Counted from the first letter of the stretch, positions 11,140 through 23,721 are shown. The stretch: DNA of 64,000 bases from Chloranthus sessilifolius (GCA_021018995.1 CM037597.1:6275299-6339298); one strand, 5' to 3'. Numbers and translations are program-made. The notes: generated from the sequence alone by a model not told the origin.

Positions 11140-12210
11140 GGCTGAGGCTCGACCTAGGGCTGTCAATACTGCGGGTTAGAGTTCAACCGGCCGAAATGGC
11201 CAATTTGTATTGGGCCTAAGGACTAGGCCCGAGCCTGGCCTGTTTAATGATATAGAGCTCCCATTCATTCTCCCGAGCGAACAGGTCAATCTCCTTATAC
11301 TAAAATAGTCAAAGTTGTATTTTAACCGATTTGCATGCTCCTAAATAGTAGTTTAACCATTTTGGCATAAGGAAATTGGCCCGTTCACACAGAGGGTGAA
11401 TGAGTCGGTTACCAACTTGAGTAGTTAGGCATGGCATAAACTAAGGCTGTCAATAGGGTTGGGCTAGCCCATCAGCCCGCATGGCTCGGCCCAAAAATCT
11501 TAGAGCTAGGGTTTTAAAATGAGGTAAGAGGGTAGGGGTAGGGCCTCGAAATCAAAAGTCCACTATCCGTCAGGTTGGGTAAGAGCTTAACAAGTTAAAG
11601 CCCATAAGCCCAACCTGCCGCATGCATCACTTTAAGTTATATATTAAGTATATTAATATAATATGTAAAATATATTGTACTATTTATATCGAATTATCAA
11701 AATAACACTCAATATTACCATTAGATTTATCAAGTGGATAGTTAAGATTTCCTTTTTCTTCATTCGAAATATTTTCTCTAACTTTAATATAAATAAAAAA
11801 TTATAAGAAATTTAGATAAAATATCAATAGCCAATGAAGCCCGAAGCCTGAACCGAGCCCGCCCCAACCCACCTAAGTACGGGCTACCTAGGGTTGGGCA
11901 TATCAAAGCCTGCCTAAGCTAGGGTCAGGCTAGGGTCTAGCTTTGGCTTCTAAGGGTGGGCTAGATTTTAGGGAAGACCGGCCCTAACCCAGCCCGTTTT
12001 AAACAGTATAAAATGTAAGGCCTGATGGGCTCAAACTAGAAGTTTCAAATACTTAGGCCCAACTGAAGCGTGATTATTGGTCGGGCCGTAAGGTTTTGTC
12101 TGATCACAGCCCGCCGTTGCAAGCGCTAAACCATTGATGCAACCCATAAATAGGCCCAATAAGAAGACCCAACTGATCAGCCTGGCCCTAACAACCCTAC
12201 CTCAATCCCA
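11140..12210. repeat. GGGCTGTCAATAGGG-type repeats
   Basis: A chain of GC-rich repeat blocks (11150-11260, 11446-11640, 11830-12210) whose words (gggctgtcaatagggttggg, agcccgccccaacccacc) are complementary to each other, separated by an AT-rich stretch. They resemble the 9.4-10.1 kb repeat. No gene. Confidence 0.45.
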
Positions 12211-12211
12211 A

Positions 12212-13160
12212 ACCATGGTTCAAAATTTCATACGAAATCTAAAGATTTACGCCGAAATGTTTTGATTTCGGTCCCCACCAAAACTGAAACCGAAAATCCA
12301 AAATTTCGGTATTTAATGTATTATGGGGAAGATTTCAAATCAAAATTTCGATTTCGGTCTCCACCGAAATCCAAATGAAATCTGATTTTTTTATTCTTGC
12401 GCCAAACTCCAATTGATATCAATTTAGTTATAAGCTTATCTTTGCTTTTAATCATTGAAATTTAAAGCCAAAACATCACTTTGAAGATTGTTAATGGCTT
12501 TTTATTAGCACCAAAGAGCCATGCTGAGTCACATGGCCGAGTTAATCATTTCATTCAACATAACCTGAGTCATTTCATTATTATTTGTTATTTTTTAATT
12601 ATTATTTTTTATTCAAATAATATGCCTATTTTAGTAAACATTATGATGGAATGAGAAGGTCAGTCAACTTTTTTTTGACTCGGCCTGAGTCGGAGATACG
12701 AGTCACATGTTTTCAGGCCGTGATTCCTTACTTATGCACCTTAAACAAGTTATTTTGTGAGTAATCATGAAACTTTTTCCTTATAAAATTAATATTATTC
12801 TCTAATGATATTAATGGGCTGCTTTTTCTGTAGACGAAAATATTACTTTTAGATGATAAATTAATTTATTTTGTTTTATTTTTTGTTTGAATGAGAAGCA
12901 AGGATCAAAATTTCGGGTTGAATTTCGATTTCATGCATGACCAAAATCGAAATTCGAAATTTTGAACTCCATACAATTAGGACCGAAATTTTAGATTTTG
13001 GTTTCGTTTTGGCATGCCCGAAATTAAAATATTTTGATCAAAAATTTGAAATTTTGAACCCCATACAATTAGGACCGAAATTTTAGATTTTGGTTTCGTT
13101 TTGGCATGCCCGAAATTAAAATATTTTGATCAAAAATTTAAAATTTCGGCTGAAATTTTA
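12212..13160. repeat. Long family C repeat block with 92-bp tandem duplication
   Basis: Starts ccatggttcaaaatttc and ends gaaattttaatccc, inverse to each other. 12969-13060 and 13061-13152 are two direct copies with a 92-bp period. 12380-12890 is AT-rich with no recognisable content and may be a separate insertion. Confidence 0.5.
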
Positions 13161-13731
13161 ATCCCTAATGAGGGTGGGGGTGTTGATAATATAAAACGGT
13201 TGCCTAGGACCCACACATTATACTTTAGAAGCGGAGTACAAAGGCCACCTCGGGTTAAGTTACTTAGTTGGCTAGTTTGCTCTACATGAATTCAAATTCG
13301 AAATTTGCAATTCTAATATTAAGCGAACCTGATTCGCTATGGATTGGATGAATTTTAAAAGTTTCTATTATTTTTATATTATAAATTTACCTCTTAATAT
13401 AAGAGATGCAAATACTATCTAGTTAATTATAAAACTTAAAAAATTATAAGGTTTTAGATCCAAATCTTCTCTCTTGTTTATTAATATTATGTTTTAAAAC
13501 AAAATAATTAACATTAACCAAATTTTCACTTATTATACCGAATAGGACCGTATTGAAATAAGCGTATAGCACTTGGGTGAGTGTCAAAACTATAAAAAGG
13601 TTTTGATACCTCAATTTGCATCCACCGAATCTCTAAGAACACCATAGCCGAAAGTAGATTGCTTTGAATTAAAAGATGGGGATCGTTTCTTATTCCAATC
13701 CATACAATAGATCTCGAGATCATGTGTGTAT
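13161..13731. other. Intergenic, nothing recognised
   Basis: AT-rich. The open frames here contain no protein-family features. Confidence 0.4.
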
Positions 13732-13739
13732 CATGAGAC

Positions 13740-13895
13740 CAAGGATCAAATTTCGGGTTAAATTTTAGTTTCGGGCATGATTGAAACTGAAATTCGAAAT
13801 TTTGGATCCCATACAAAAAATCCGATATTTTGGATTTTGGTTTCAATTTCAATGGGGACTGAAACCAAAATTTTAGACCGAAATTTTGAACCTTG
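13740..13895. mobile_element. Family C MITE, copy C1
   Basis: 156 bp with ends caaggatcaaat and ttttgaaccttg. Flanks catgagac (13732-13739) and catgagcc (13896-13903) match at 7 of 8 positions. The body contains gaaattcgaaattttgg and other CGAAAT words. Confidence 0.75.
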
Positions 13896-13904
13896 CATGA
13901 GCCG

Positions 13905-14140
13905 GTCTTTTTTTTTTTGTTCCATGTGCTACACATCCCACAAAGTTAACTTGAAAACCATGTGGCACATAGCACTCAAAAGTGATTTTGAAGTTATTTT
14001 GTGAGATGTGTGCCGCATGGAATAAAAAATTTACTGTCTCATGACACACAAATGATCTCAAGATCCAGACGACTCGGATGATAAATGATCTCTATCGTTT
14101 AATTCAAAGCAATCAATGTGTTCAGTTGTGGTACCCTTAG
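13905..14140. repeat. Family D hairpin MITE
   Basis: Arms ttccatgtgctacacatccc and gggatgtgtgcc-like inverse (gagatgtgtgccgcatggaa) flank a core with caaaagtgattttgaag, followed by gatctcaagatcca. Lies directly beside C1. Confidence 0.6.
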
Positions 14141-14776
14141 AGATTTTGTAGGTAGAAATAGCGGCACCAAGGTACCCAAAAAGTTTTTTATGTTATAAGA
14201 GTTTTAAGCCAAGTATGTCAAAGTTGGCACCCCTCTTTGGTTCTAGTGAGGCATATTCTTTGAACCCATGCGTTCAAGTCCGTGGGCACCTAAGGGTTGG
14301 GTTGTTTAATAGATTTATTTTAAGTTTTTTGTGCAATTGACTCTATTGATTGTATGATTTTATAGGATTTATTTTAAATTTTTTTCACAATAATATTATG
14401 AACACTGAGTCACTCCTTTGTGTGACACTCGATCATATAATTGGATACCACATGACAATAAAGTAACACAAGACCAGGTAAGTAATCAGTTCTTAGTACC
14501 AAGCTACCTTTACTTTAAATTTAATCATTCAATTGATCATTAACCATCCAATCACTTGCTGAATCCAATACAGTCAGCGATCTAAAATCAAAATAAAAAG
14601 TGGATCGCTTATCTGATTACATCCTTTATGGACCCACCAAAAGGTAGTCGCAACGGTCTGATGACTTAGATTATTTGCTCTCTAAGGTAGTCCGACTGTT
14701 AAGAGTATCTCGTGGTCTCGCAGGTCGTACTCTACGTGTTATATACTTTAATGAGCCGCTCTATGATATTTATAGC
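14141..14776. other. Intergenic, nothing recognised
   Basis: No coding or repeat structure that I can name. Confidence 0.4.
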
Positions 14777-14994
14777 ATGGTATCAAAAATTAGCTGATAC
14801 TGGTGCATATTGGTTTTTCGGCAAACTTGTATGTATCAGTCTGTATCGGCTGATACTTATCCGGTATCAGCCAATATTTTTAAAAAAATAAAAATAAAAA
14901 TAGACTGATACGTATCGGTATTGGCCAATACGGCCGAGTCGTATCGGTCCTCCAAGAATCAATACCCAAGTCATATAGTGATTTTGTTACCTTG
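14777..14994. mobile_element. Family B MITE, copy B1
   Basis: 218 bp, ends atggtatcaaaa and attttgttaccttg. The body has gatacgtatcggtattgg and a central A-rich run near 14880. Flanks atttatagc and atccatagt agree at 6 of 9. Confidence 0.6.
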
Positions 14995-15088
14995 ATCCAT
15001 AGTTCATCAATCATGCTAATCCAAAAAAAAATCATAGAGCACGAAGAGTTGTCGAGCCTCTATTAGCTTCTATTTATAAAGTATAAAG

Positions 15089-15257
15089 AAAGGATTAAAA
15101 TTTCAGCCGAAATGATCGAAATTTCGGTCGAAATTGTTTCGATCCCCACAGAAACGATAATTTGGACCGAAATTTCGGTCTAAATTTGTATGAGACCCAA
15201 ATTTTCGGCCAAATTTTCAGTTTTCGACTGAAATTTTACCCAATATTTTGATCCTTG
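15089..15257. mobile_element. Family C MITE, copy C2
   Basis: 169 bp; left end aaaggattaaaattt, right end aatattttgatccttg. Flanks gtataaag (15081-15088) and gtatagag (15258-15265) match at 7 of 8. The body is packed with gaaatttcggtc words. Confidence 0.75.
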
Positions 15258-15265
15258 GTATAGAG

Positions 15266-15838
15266 TAGTCCCCCCATGCGGCACGAATTTGACGGCAGGC
15301 ACAATAACAGTTTAATAATGCCTATGTAAACAAACTCACTTCCTTGCGAAGCAACCCGCCTCAAGAGGGCATGTTTATATTCTCTTAACCCATAACATGT
15401 TATTTTAGCTTTACGTGTAAGGCATGTAAGGGAGGTAACACGTTAGCGGTCAAACATGTAGATTTCTGAGTGGTTGCTTGATTTGAGTTTTCAACATGTG
15501 TATATAACTATAGCGAGTTAAGTGATTGTTTACTTCTTCAAGACACATTATTGGTAAGTAATCCTCTCTTCTTGTTCCTTAAATTCAACCTGCATCATTT
15601 TTTATTATACTCATGAACCCCCTCTTGTATGAGTTTGGCTATCCAACAATGGTTACAAAAGAGAGCATATCCTAGCGCTTGATTTTTTTTCATCAACTAG
15701 AGAGAGATATGGAGAGAAAGGAGAACAATTTAAGGTGTGCCATGGAAGATGAACGAGGAGAGCTTAGTTATTGGTTACAGACGTCATGAATATTTCTAAT
15801 TTTAGGCATTGGAAAAGAAAGGCCTCGAAAAGAAGAAG
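15266..15838. other. Intergenic, nothing recognised
   Basis: No feature supported. Confidence 0.4.
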
Positions 15839-15841
15839 TTA

Positions 15842-16102
15842 AGGTTGTGTTTGGGTTAGTTCTTATAAGAGCAGAAGCAGTTCTTTACCTACTCTTTGCC
15901 AGAGTAGATAAAATCTGCTTTTAGATAGAACAGGCATAAAATAGTTTTATTATTTAAAATACCTCTTCGTCATAGCAAATGAGGCAAGGAGCTGTGTTAT
16001 TAAATGTAAAAATAGTTTAACTAAATATAAAAATAGTTTTCTGTTAGAGACAAAAAGTGAAAGAGCTGCTCCTTGCCCCAAAAGAACTAATCCAAACGCA
16101 GC
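15842..16102. mobile_element. Tourist-like MITE, copy 2
   Basis: 261 bp. The left end aggttgtgtttgggttag and the right end ctaatccaaacgcagc are inverse; TTA stands on both sides (15839-15841 and 16103-16105), the trinucleotide duplication typical of PIF/Harbinger MITEs. Relative of 80-289. Confidence 0.75.
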
Positions 16103-16106
16103 TTAA

Positions 16107-17333
16107 GGCCTCGTTCGAGAGATTTTTTGGCCCAGATTCTATCAAGAATTTGAGTTTTGGAAGCAAAATCCGAGTTTGGACCACGTTTGAGAGATTTCTT
16201 GGGAACTGGGAATCGGAGCTATATCCGAGTGAAAACGACGTTTCGACGTCTAAGCAAATTACTCGGATTAGCTCGGATTCTGAGCTCAGATCTCGGCTGT
16301 GAAGGAAATAAAGAGTTCCTTTTAGGTACCCAACACATGTACCGTGGATGATGCACGCATCATCTCTTTCCGCTAAATTGGTTAAACTGTGGGAGATGCA
16401 CTAATAACAGTACAGAGGTCAATCTCTTCATGCCAAAAATGGTCAAAATTTGTTAAGTTGACAGCATGAAAATCAGCTCAAGTGAGTTGCTAGTTGTTAG
16501 TACAATTACTTGTAGAAAAATTATAAATGGTGGATAAATTTTGATAAATAATTTTACTGGCAGCTTATGTGGCATGCCATGACTGGCTACAGTGCTTGGG
16601 CCCCACTATATGTGCAGCTAGTCATATCGCGCCACATAAACTGCCTGTAAAATTGTCCATTATATAACATTGTCCTTACTTGTATGAGACGAAACACACT
16701 GACTCCACATGGCAGACATCCTAAAAAATGGTCCCTTACTATTAGATTGTATTTGACTATTTTGAATCGGATGGTGGAAATCACATGTTGTGGTAAATGA
16801 GTTTTTCTTGTAGCGGCAGTTTTTTGGATCAGATGGTCCCACTACAAAAAAATTGATTATTAGCGGCAGTTTTTTGGAGCAAAAAACTGTCGCTATTAAC
16901 AAAAAACTATTAAAGACTATTAGCGACAAGGGTATTAGCGGCAATTTTTTATTAATAGCGGCAGTTTTTGGCTACGGCTAATAATCTTATTTTTTGTAGT
17001 GTCCGTTAAATGTGTTCAGCCCCATCTCGATTGGTTGCCCATAAATTTTGAGAGAAATCCTAGTATGACACATAAATCGATTATTAGATCACGTTTCTAC
17101 GGTCATAGCATAATCACTGATTGAATCGATTCTAAGGATTTTCTGAGAGGAACTTAAAAACAAAGGATTTTGTGTTTTGTAAGAATCTGTCAGGAATCTG
17201 AGTGGTTTAAGAACGCATATGGTGAAAACCAGGAATCTGAGTCTGCTAAGAATCTGCCAAGATTCTGAGTGTCCAAAATCTGAGCAAAATCTGAGCTTTT
17301 CTGAGAAAAATTAGGAAACACCTGAACGAGACC
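16107..17333. mobile_element. PIF/Harbinger-type element, 1.2 kb
   Basis: Ends ggcctcgttc and gaacgagacc are inverse (9 of 10) and TAA flanks both sides (16104-16106, 17334-17336). It abuts the preceding MITE at a shared TTAA. The interior has repeated gaatctgag/cagattct words at both ends and no transposase, so it is non-autonomous. A CACTA MITE is nested at 16840-17001. Confidence 0.7.
16840..17001. mobile_element. CACTA (En/Spm) MITE
   Basis: 162 bp, termini cactacaaaaaaa and tattttttgtagtg, flanked by the same trinucleotide tcc (16837-16839 and 17002-17004), as expected of CACTA transposition. Carries four subterminal tagcggcagttttt-type words. One more such word lies just outside at 16811, which suggests an older, partly overwritten copy. 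Confidence 0.85.
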
Positions 17334-17369
17334 TAAGAGTCTTTTAATATTCCTCTCATGGAGGTATAG

Positions 17370-17445
17370 GCTAAAACCGATACTGTATCGACCGATATTC
17401 GATACATATTGGAGCCAATACGTATCGGTTTGTAGAGAAACTTAT
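17370..17445. repeat. Family B fragment
   Basis: About 75 bp of ccgatactgtatcgacc and acgtatcggtttg words, no clear ends. Confidence 0.5.
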
Positions 17446-17785
17446 ATGTATTGTTGCAACAATCTCATTTATAGGAAATTAAAAATTGTTGATTTTCGTC
17501 TCAATTTAATCACACATAATATTTTGGAATCAGGAGCTTACCGTGAGAGGGTTAGATGTTACTTCCATGGCACATATCATAAAAAAAAAGTAAATATTAT
17601 CGAGATATATCACCTAATAAAGATCACATTGACATTTTGGGATTTTAGGTCAATGATTTAAAGATCTAAAGAATGAGACGAAAAGAAATATGTGTTGTCT
17701 TTTCAAAGCAGTCTTACGAATTTTTTGTTATGCTTGATGAGGTGCCTGTTAAATAAGGCGGTGTGGTATTAACCTAAGTCACAAA
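17446..17785. other. Intergenic, nothing recognised
   Basis: No supported feature. Confidence 0.4.
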
Positions 17786-17789
17786 GTCA

Positions 17790-18330
17790 GTGGCAGAACC
17801 GCGTGAGAGCGAGCACTCGCACTCAAACTAAATAATAAGATATATTAAATGCTTAAAACTGGGTCCTGCGCGCTTTCTCTCTCTCTCTCCAAACGCGCTC
17901 TCTCTCTCTCTCTCCAAACGCCACGCTGACTGCCGCCCGAAGGCCGACCCTCCGGCAAGCCTATCTCTAACTCTCTCTCAGTTTCAATCCCCCTCTTCTT
18001 CTTCTTCTTCTCAGTCTCGTGCTCTCAGCCCTCTCTTTTTTTTCTTCTTCTTCTTCTTCTTCTTCAGATTTAGGGTTTTCTTCTTCTTCTTCGTCTTCTT
18101 CAGATTTAGGGTTTTCTTCTCCTTCTTCTTCAAATTTAGGGTTTTCTTATTGTCTCTCTCACTAGATTTAGGGTTTCTTCTCTCTCTTTTTTCAATTGAT
18201 TTAGGGGTGATTTAAACTTTGTGGCATTTGATTGCAATTTTGTGAAATTGAAGGGGGATTACTTAGATGCAGCGAAATTGCAGTAATTGCTGCAATCTTT
18301 CACTTCAGGTATCCACTTTCTGCCCTAATT
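17790..18330 (+). other. CT-rich gene-leader-like sequence, possibly hAT-borne
   Basis: Begins cagtggcagaaccgcg, reminiscent of hAT-type ends (cagtggcggagcc). CT repeats follow at 17875-17915 and GC-rich DNA to 17965. Then come CTT runs carrying four copies of (a/g)atttagggttt (18066-18175), and an exon-like stretch ending in cttcaggtatcc, a plausible splice donor near 18308. This is what a plant 5' leader with telo-box-like motifs looks like, but no coding exon follows. It may be a captured or orphaned leader. Confidence 0.35.
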
Positions 18331-19240
18331 GATAGTTGCTCAGTTTCTCTGCTTTTTATTTGGATATTTAAATGATAAAAATATGCATCTTTTTAAAAAA
18401 AATCTGAGAATGAGGAAAACGGAGTGTGGTGCACTGTTGGATATCCATTTGGGCGAAAAATGAAAAATCACTCAATTGGTTCACAAAGCGAACAAAACAA
18501 ACTACACATTGTCTAAAAATATCATGTTTAATTTTAAATGGGTCAATATATCTTTTTGTATTTTTTACGTAATTTAATTTATCAATAACAGAAATTATCA
18601 TATTGTGTTGGCTGATGTGAGATGGAATTTTTGTTGAAATTAAAATTAGAATTGACAATATATATATATGTGTGTGTGTGTAATTGATTACATATGGAAT
18701 ACAATAGGATCATTTGATGATATTCAGTGCATTGTTCATATTCCATTGATATTAGATTGACTTGGAAAATTCGTCTAAAGTATAAAATGTGACATGGAGA
18801 TCAAGTTAGAGCACTTACTATTGTTCTAATCCTCAAGGATCACCTTTAGATTTAGATTAAAGGAGAAGAGTTGATATTCGGTGTCCGACCCATACACTAC
18901 TCTTAGTGTACAAATCTAATGTGCAAGTTGTAGCTCCCTTTTAAGAAACACACAAAATTTTTAAAAATTCTCAAATAATTCATAATTAATCAATAGAATT
19001 TTAAATTTACGAATTATTGGCAATTTTTTAAAAACTTCGGATGATTTTAAGACTATGGTACTAATTACTAAGACCAGCCTTGAGGATGAAGGCTCCTATT
19101 TTCTTTTTGAAAGGATGAAGGCTGCTATTAAAAGTGTAGTCACCAAATTCTCCAAATATTTTAAAAAATCGCAAATAATTCGTGAAGTTAATGTTCTATG
19201 ACTTATTCACGAATTATTATGCAGCATTGCGGAGAGTGGA
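18331..19240. other. Intergenic with short TA/GT microsatellite
   Basis: Nothing recognised beyond a tatatatgtgtgtgtg tract at 18659-18682. Confidence 0.4.
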
Positions 19241-19620
19241 CATCTTGACTGACGGGATTTCTGTATGCAAGGACACTTTTGTCCCTTACGAAATTATAAA
19301 TACCGAAATTGCCCCGTTTATAACTGAGAAATGAGACTCCTTCCTCTCTCTTCCTTATCTCTCTCAGCTCTTTGCAAATAAGGTTTTATGTTTGGACGTC
19401 TCCAACCGCGTACCTCAAATCGCCACCTTGTGATCACAAATCTCTGCCGTCCGATCAAAAATCTATGCCATCTGATCACATATTTGTGCTCTTCTACCTC
19501 AGGTACTCCCATTACCTTGTAAATATTATTAATCGTCTATATCTTTTTCATTTGTTCCTGAGTTTTTGTTTGCAAATTAATAAGGGGTTTGGTTTTGAGC
19601 TTTATATAGGGTTTTGATGA
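19241..19620 (+). other. Possible orphan 5' leader
   Basis: cttcctctctcttccttatc at about 19340, followed by an exon-like GC-richer stretch ending ctacctcaggtactccc (donor-like, about 19500). No coding continuation was found within reach, so no gene is called. Confidence 0.25.
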
Positions 19621-19914
19621 TGATCTTTCTTTATTTCATTGTAAGTCGTACATATGAGCTCTGTTTATGTCATATAGTGGTTCCTGTAGCATAACTTGGT
19701 AACCTATTCTAATTTCTCAACACATCTGAAAGAGAAGATGGCATTATCCACTCTAATCTACATATCAAGAACTCTTAAAGTTTATGAAATTTGGTCCAAA
19801 TCCAGTTTTTTAAAATTCCTTTTTTTTGGCATGGATAACCCTCTCATTGTTGTGCAACAACCCTAGTTCTTATGTGTTCCCATTCGATATATTTTTTGAG
19901 TGCCTTTAATTCAC

Positions 19915-20150
19915 CCACTGAATCTTTGACGGCACCGACGCTGAAAACCTATTGAGGCATTGACTGTTTTGAATCAGATGATGGAGATCATTTTTCTTCT
20001 CAATCCTTGACGCGATGGATCTTGGGATCATGGGAGTATCATTAGACAGTCAGTTTTTTGTTTCCTGTGGCACCCATCCCAAAAAAGTGACCTTGAAATC
20101 ATGTTTGAGTGTGATGAGTGCCACATGATGTTACACTAACCCTAACTAAG
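19915..20150. repeat. Family D hairpin MITE
   Basis: Carries the family D marks ttttgaatcagatgatggag, gggatcatgggagtatc, catcccaaaaaagtgacctt and gagtgccacatgatg. Confidence 0.6.
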
Positions 20151-20159
20151 TCCTTCATT

Positions 20160-20160
20160 G

Positions 20161-20197
<37 letters not shown>
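20160..20197. repeat. (CT)n microsatellite
   Basis: About 36 bp of CT dinucleotides. Confidence 0.95.
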
Positions 20198-20200
<3 letters not shown>

Positions 20201-21010
20201 TCCTACATAACCCAAAACCTAACTACACTCCCCATTGTCAAGTAGTACGATAAAAGCATATATGACAATGGTAAAAAGTAAAAAAATTCATCAAATTAAA
20301 AAAATAAATAGGAATTTCGAGAAAAATATGGAGAATCAAAGAATCAAGTGAATATTCAGTGAAAAGTTCGACAGACCACCTATTTGGAGAGTTTTGCCAA
20401 AAATTTCCAAAAATTTGAGTAATAAGGTGAATTTTGCGACAGAACGTTCAACATGTGTAGTGGTTGACCAGTGACTACAACCAAAAGTGTGCATGGTCTA
20501 TTATTTACGTGAGATAATTGAGAAGTGATGCTTGGTTCTTTATATTCATATCTTTGACTTGGGCTTGCTTTCTTAATTAATCATCTTTTTTTTTTTAAAT
20601 GTATCTTTGTGTTGGGCTTGCTTTCTTCTCACAAATAATTTGGTATTATGTGTAAAGTCAAGGCACCAAAGATGGTGTTGGGAAGAGTCATACCATACAA
20701 ATGACCAGAGCAGTTCTTTGCAGTAACTATGTACCCTTTTCAATACCTAGTTTAGTCATTAATTTTTGGCTCTTAATTCGATTGTCAGGATTATTCGATT
20801 AATATGAATTATGGGCTGCATCCTATGCACATGTCCATTTTTTTCGCTCACGTGCATTCCACTAGTAATAGAGGAATAGGGTTTATAGTAGTAAATTTTA
20901 ATCTAAACTACACAAATGATTCTAAAAAGTACAATTCCAAGAAACACAAATGATTCTAAATTAAGTACTTCAATTCAAAGTAACTTAATGATCATCACTT
21001 GATGTTTATG
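20198..21010. other. Intergenic, nothing recognised
   Basis: No feature supported. Confidence 0.4.
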
Positions 21011-21262
21011 GCATCTGATCGAACATGTGGAAGTCATTTTCAGCAATTTATGATCTTGGGAGGTTTGAGATTCTTGGAAGTTTGGTTGATTTTTGGGTTT
21101 AGGGTGTGTTTAGTTTGATTCCTGGCCTTGGACGTCTAATCGAACATGTGGATGTCATTTTCCGCAATTTATGATCTTGGGAGGTTTGAGATTCTTGGAA
21201 GTTTGGTTGATTTTTGGGGTTTAGGGTGTGTTTAGTTTGATTCCTGGCCTTGGACGTCTAAT
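21011..21262. repeat. 121-bp tandem duplication
   Basis: Two direct copies with a 121-bp period (gaacatgtgg at 21021 and 21142). They are almost identical, differing at a few positions (catctgatc versus cgtctaatc). Noncoding as far as I can see. Confidence 0.9.
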
Positions 21263-21399
21263 AGCGAATGAGTCTTGGCTGTTTGATTGAATTAATATCC
21301 AGATGGAAATAGAGGCCTAATTGTCCACTTCCCTCTAATTTCTGTTCTTCATAGAAAACAGCATTTTCTTTGTACCTTAGGCTCGTTTATGAACTCATA

Positions 21400-21422
21400 C
21401 TCATATATATATATATATCTAT

Positions 21423-21463
<41 letters not shown>
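21400..21463. repeat. (TA)n/(GT)n compound microsatellite
   Basis: A short TA tract at 21403-21418 followed by about 18 GT repeats. Confidence 0.95.
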
Positions 21464-21464
<1 letters not shown>

Positions 21465-23240
21465 TATCACTGAGTCCACTTGTCACTGTGTGACCTTAAT
21501 TAGCGGAAAATGAATATGAAATTGAGATTGGTTCTATAAACCTCTAAATTTTGTGTACATTGGTTGGTAGTATTACATGAAGGTCTGTTTCATCAGTTTT
21601 TCAGTGAGTTATTGTGACTGGAAATTTGTTATGGAGAATTTGTTTCTTTATTCACATCTTTGTCAATATTAAAATGCTAGTCGTTAGTCTCTGTGTTCAA
21701 TGTGGTCAAACTGAAGTGACGAAGTTCTGGTTTGGGTTTAAAATGATGAGTAAAAACTCAGAAAAAATGGGCGAAAATCAGATCAATAGGGAAAATTGGG
21801 AAAAATTGGAAGCTACTAAACATTTAAAAAAAATATATAAGTCGGAAATTTTGGCAAAAAAAGGAGAAATACTAAAATATTAGAATAATTAAAATTATAA
21901 AATACTATTTTCTTCTTCTTTATTTGTTCTTTTCGTTCTCTTTTTTTGTTTGGGGTTTCGAGCTTCTATGAGAGAGAACAGGGAGAGAGTTGGCATCTCA
22001 CATCTCAGGTTTAGGGTTTCAACAAAAAGGGAAGGGGCAAGAGAGAAATGGATGAGGTTTTTTTTTTTGGTTTTAGAAAATTTCATATACCCAACACCAC
22101 TTTAGTTCTTTAAATATTTTTTCGTAAAAAGGGTAAAAAATACTGCAAAAAATGCATTTATAATGATTCAAATGTGAAGAAATGCGTTTTAAACAATTAA
22201 AACACGTTTTTTAATTGAATGCATTTGTTCTTTTAAAAGTTGTGTTTAAAGTGTGACTTTGAAAAGAATTTTTTTTTTGTCACACTAGTTCAAACTGAGC
22301 AGAACACAGTTGATTGTGATCAGAATAACAAGTTTTCATAAGTGGTGTCACTAGAATTCATTTCAGTTCATAAGGACCATCACAAGTGTCTAATTATCAG
22401 CTAATGAGTCAGGAATTTGTGGTGGATTGGGGCTTGAAGGGAGAGACTGTTATTTCTGCTTATTACACATATTTTGTCGGATATCTTGATAGAATAGGGA
22501 AGATTTATTTTATCTTGTGCAAGAGGGGCATATTTAGATCTGCTGTTTTATGTGTGTATATATATATAAGGAGAGTAGGCAGAGGATTTGCGTACTATTG
22601 GTTTTGACAAATCGGATACAACCCTCTCATGATCAGTCAACCATTTTCTTTAGGATTCTGTATTAGATTTTTTTTATTTCTATATCCACAACACCAAACA
22701 CAAAATCTAAATTTCTACCCACTTTCGTGATCTTCCTACTATCCAAACAGAGGAAATGAGTCTCCTAGTTGATCTTTCAGGTGAGCCTACCCATCTTCCT
22801 AGAACCATCTCTTGGGAGGTCATCTCCCGATCCCCCAAAAAAACCGTTTCACAGTTAATACCTCTTCCACAAGCCAAACAGGCCCTTTAATTGGACGGTA
22901 TTTGACAAACATAACACTTTTCAGAGAAGATGCTTGGGCGAAAGATTCTTGGCTCGATTTCTTATCAGGGCTCTAGGTTATAGAGAGGGGGACTTCAAGT
23001 ACTTAAGAACAGCCGTACGAGGCAGCTAAAATGTAACAACAGATCCTCCCCGGCTCCCTTTTGACTGACAACACAACTACGTGTTGGGCTAAGGTGGTGT
23101 GGCAAGCATCTATCTCGACTAACTATGAGGTTCCAACTAATCTAAAGAGTGATGAGGCTCAACAATGTCTTGTGCGGCTACCTTCGGGTGTTGAAAAACT
23201 CATGGGTCACAAGTCTACAAGCCATTTGTTAGAAAAAATC
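21464..23240. other. Intergenic, nothing recognised
   Basis: Open frames at 21614-21883 and 23061-23243 show no family signature. 21900-22020 is CT-rich on the plus strand and ends tttagggtttc, possibly another leader-like fragment. Confidence 0.35.
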
Positions 23241-23640
23241 TAACAATAAAATATAGGAGAGAAAAGTGAAAATGATCGTGATGGACTGCAAGGCTCCATC
23301 TTAAAGACAATACCTTTGAAACGAATTTTACCCCCTTTTGTAGTGCTACAAGGATTAGACGAATCATGTTCCCGGGATACAATGAAGCCCAAAACACAAT
23401 TTTTTGCTCGAGAACAACACCTCCTCATTAATCCAAATTTATCACCCACACTGTCGAGATCAGAAGTCAATGGGTCAAGGCATCTCATGGCTTTGGATAA
23501 AATTAAAGGGTCCACAACTCCTCACGACGATGCGAGGAGCGAATTGCGCCTCATAGCGCTTAAAGCCCATTGCCCGTGCGCGTTTCACGTGATGCGGGTG
23601 GCTTTGCTGCCGTTAGGTGGCCATGATCTCTTCTCCATCA
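23240..23640. other. Unrecognised GC-richer stretch
   Basis: Overlapping open frames exist on both strands (plus 23316-23651, minus 23240-23515). Base composition is higher in GC than the neighbours and the minus frame has several Cys residues, but I recognise no protein family. It could be old retroelement or gene debris. Confidence 0.3.
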
Positions 23641-23644
23641 CTCT

Positions 23645-23665
23645 AAGATAAATTCAAAGTGAAGA

Positions 23666-23721
<56 letters not shown>

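Noticed and set aside
13526..13936. 136-codon minus-strand open frame
   Set aside because: It spans the family C1 MITE and unrelated flanks, with no protein-like conservation or splice context.
16057..16351. Open frames of 64-81 codons on the plus strand
   Set aside because: They cross the junction of two Tourist-like elements; the composition is that of MITE ends.
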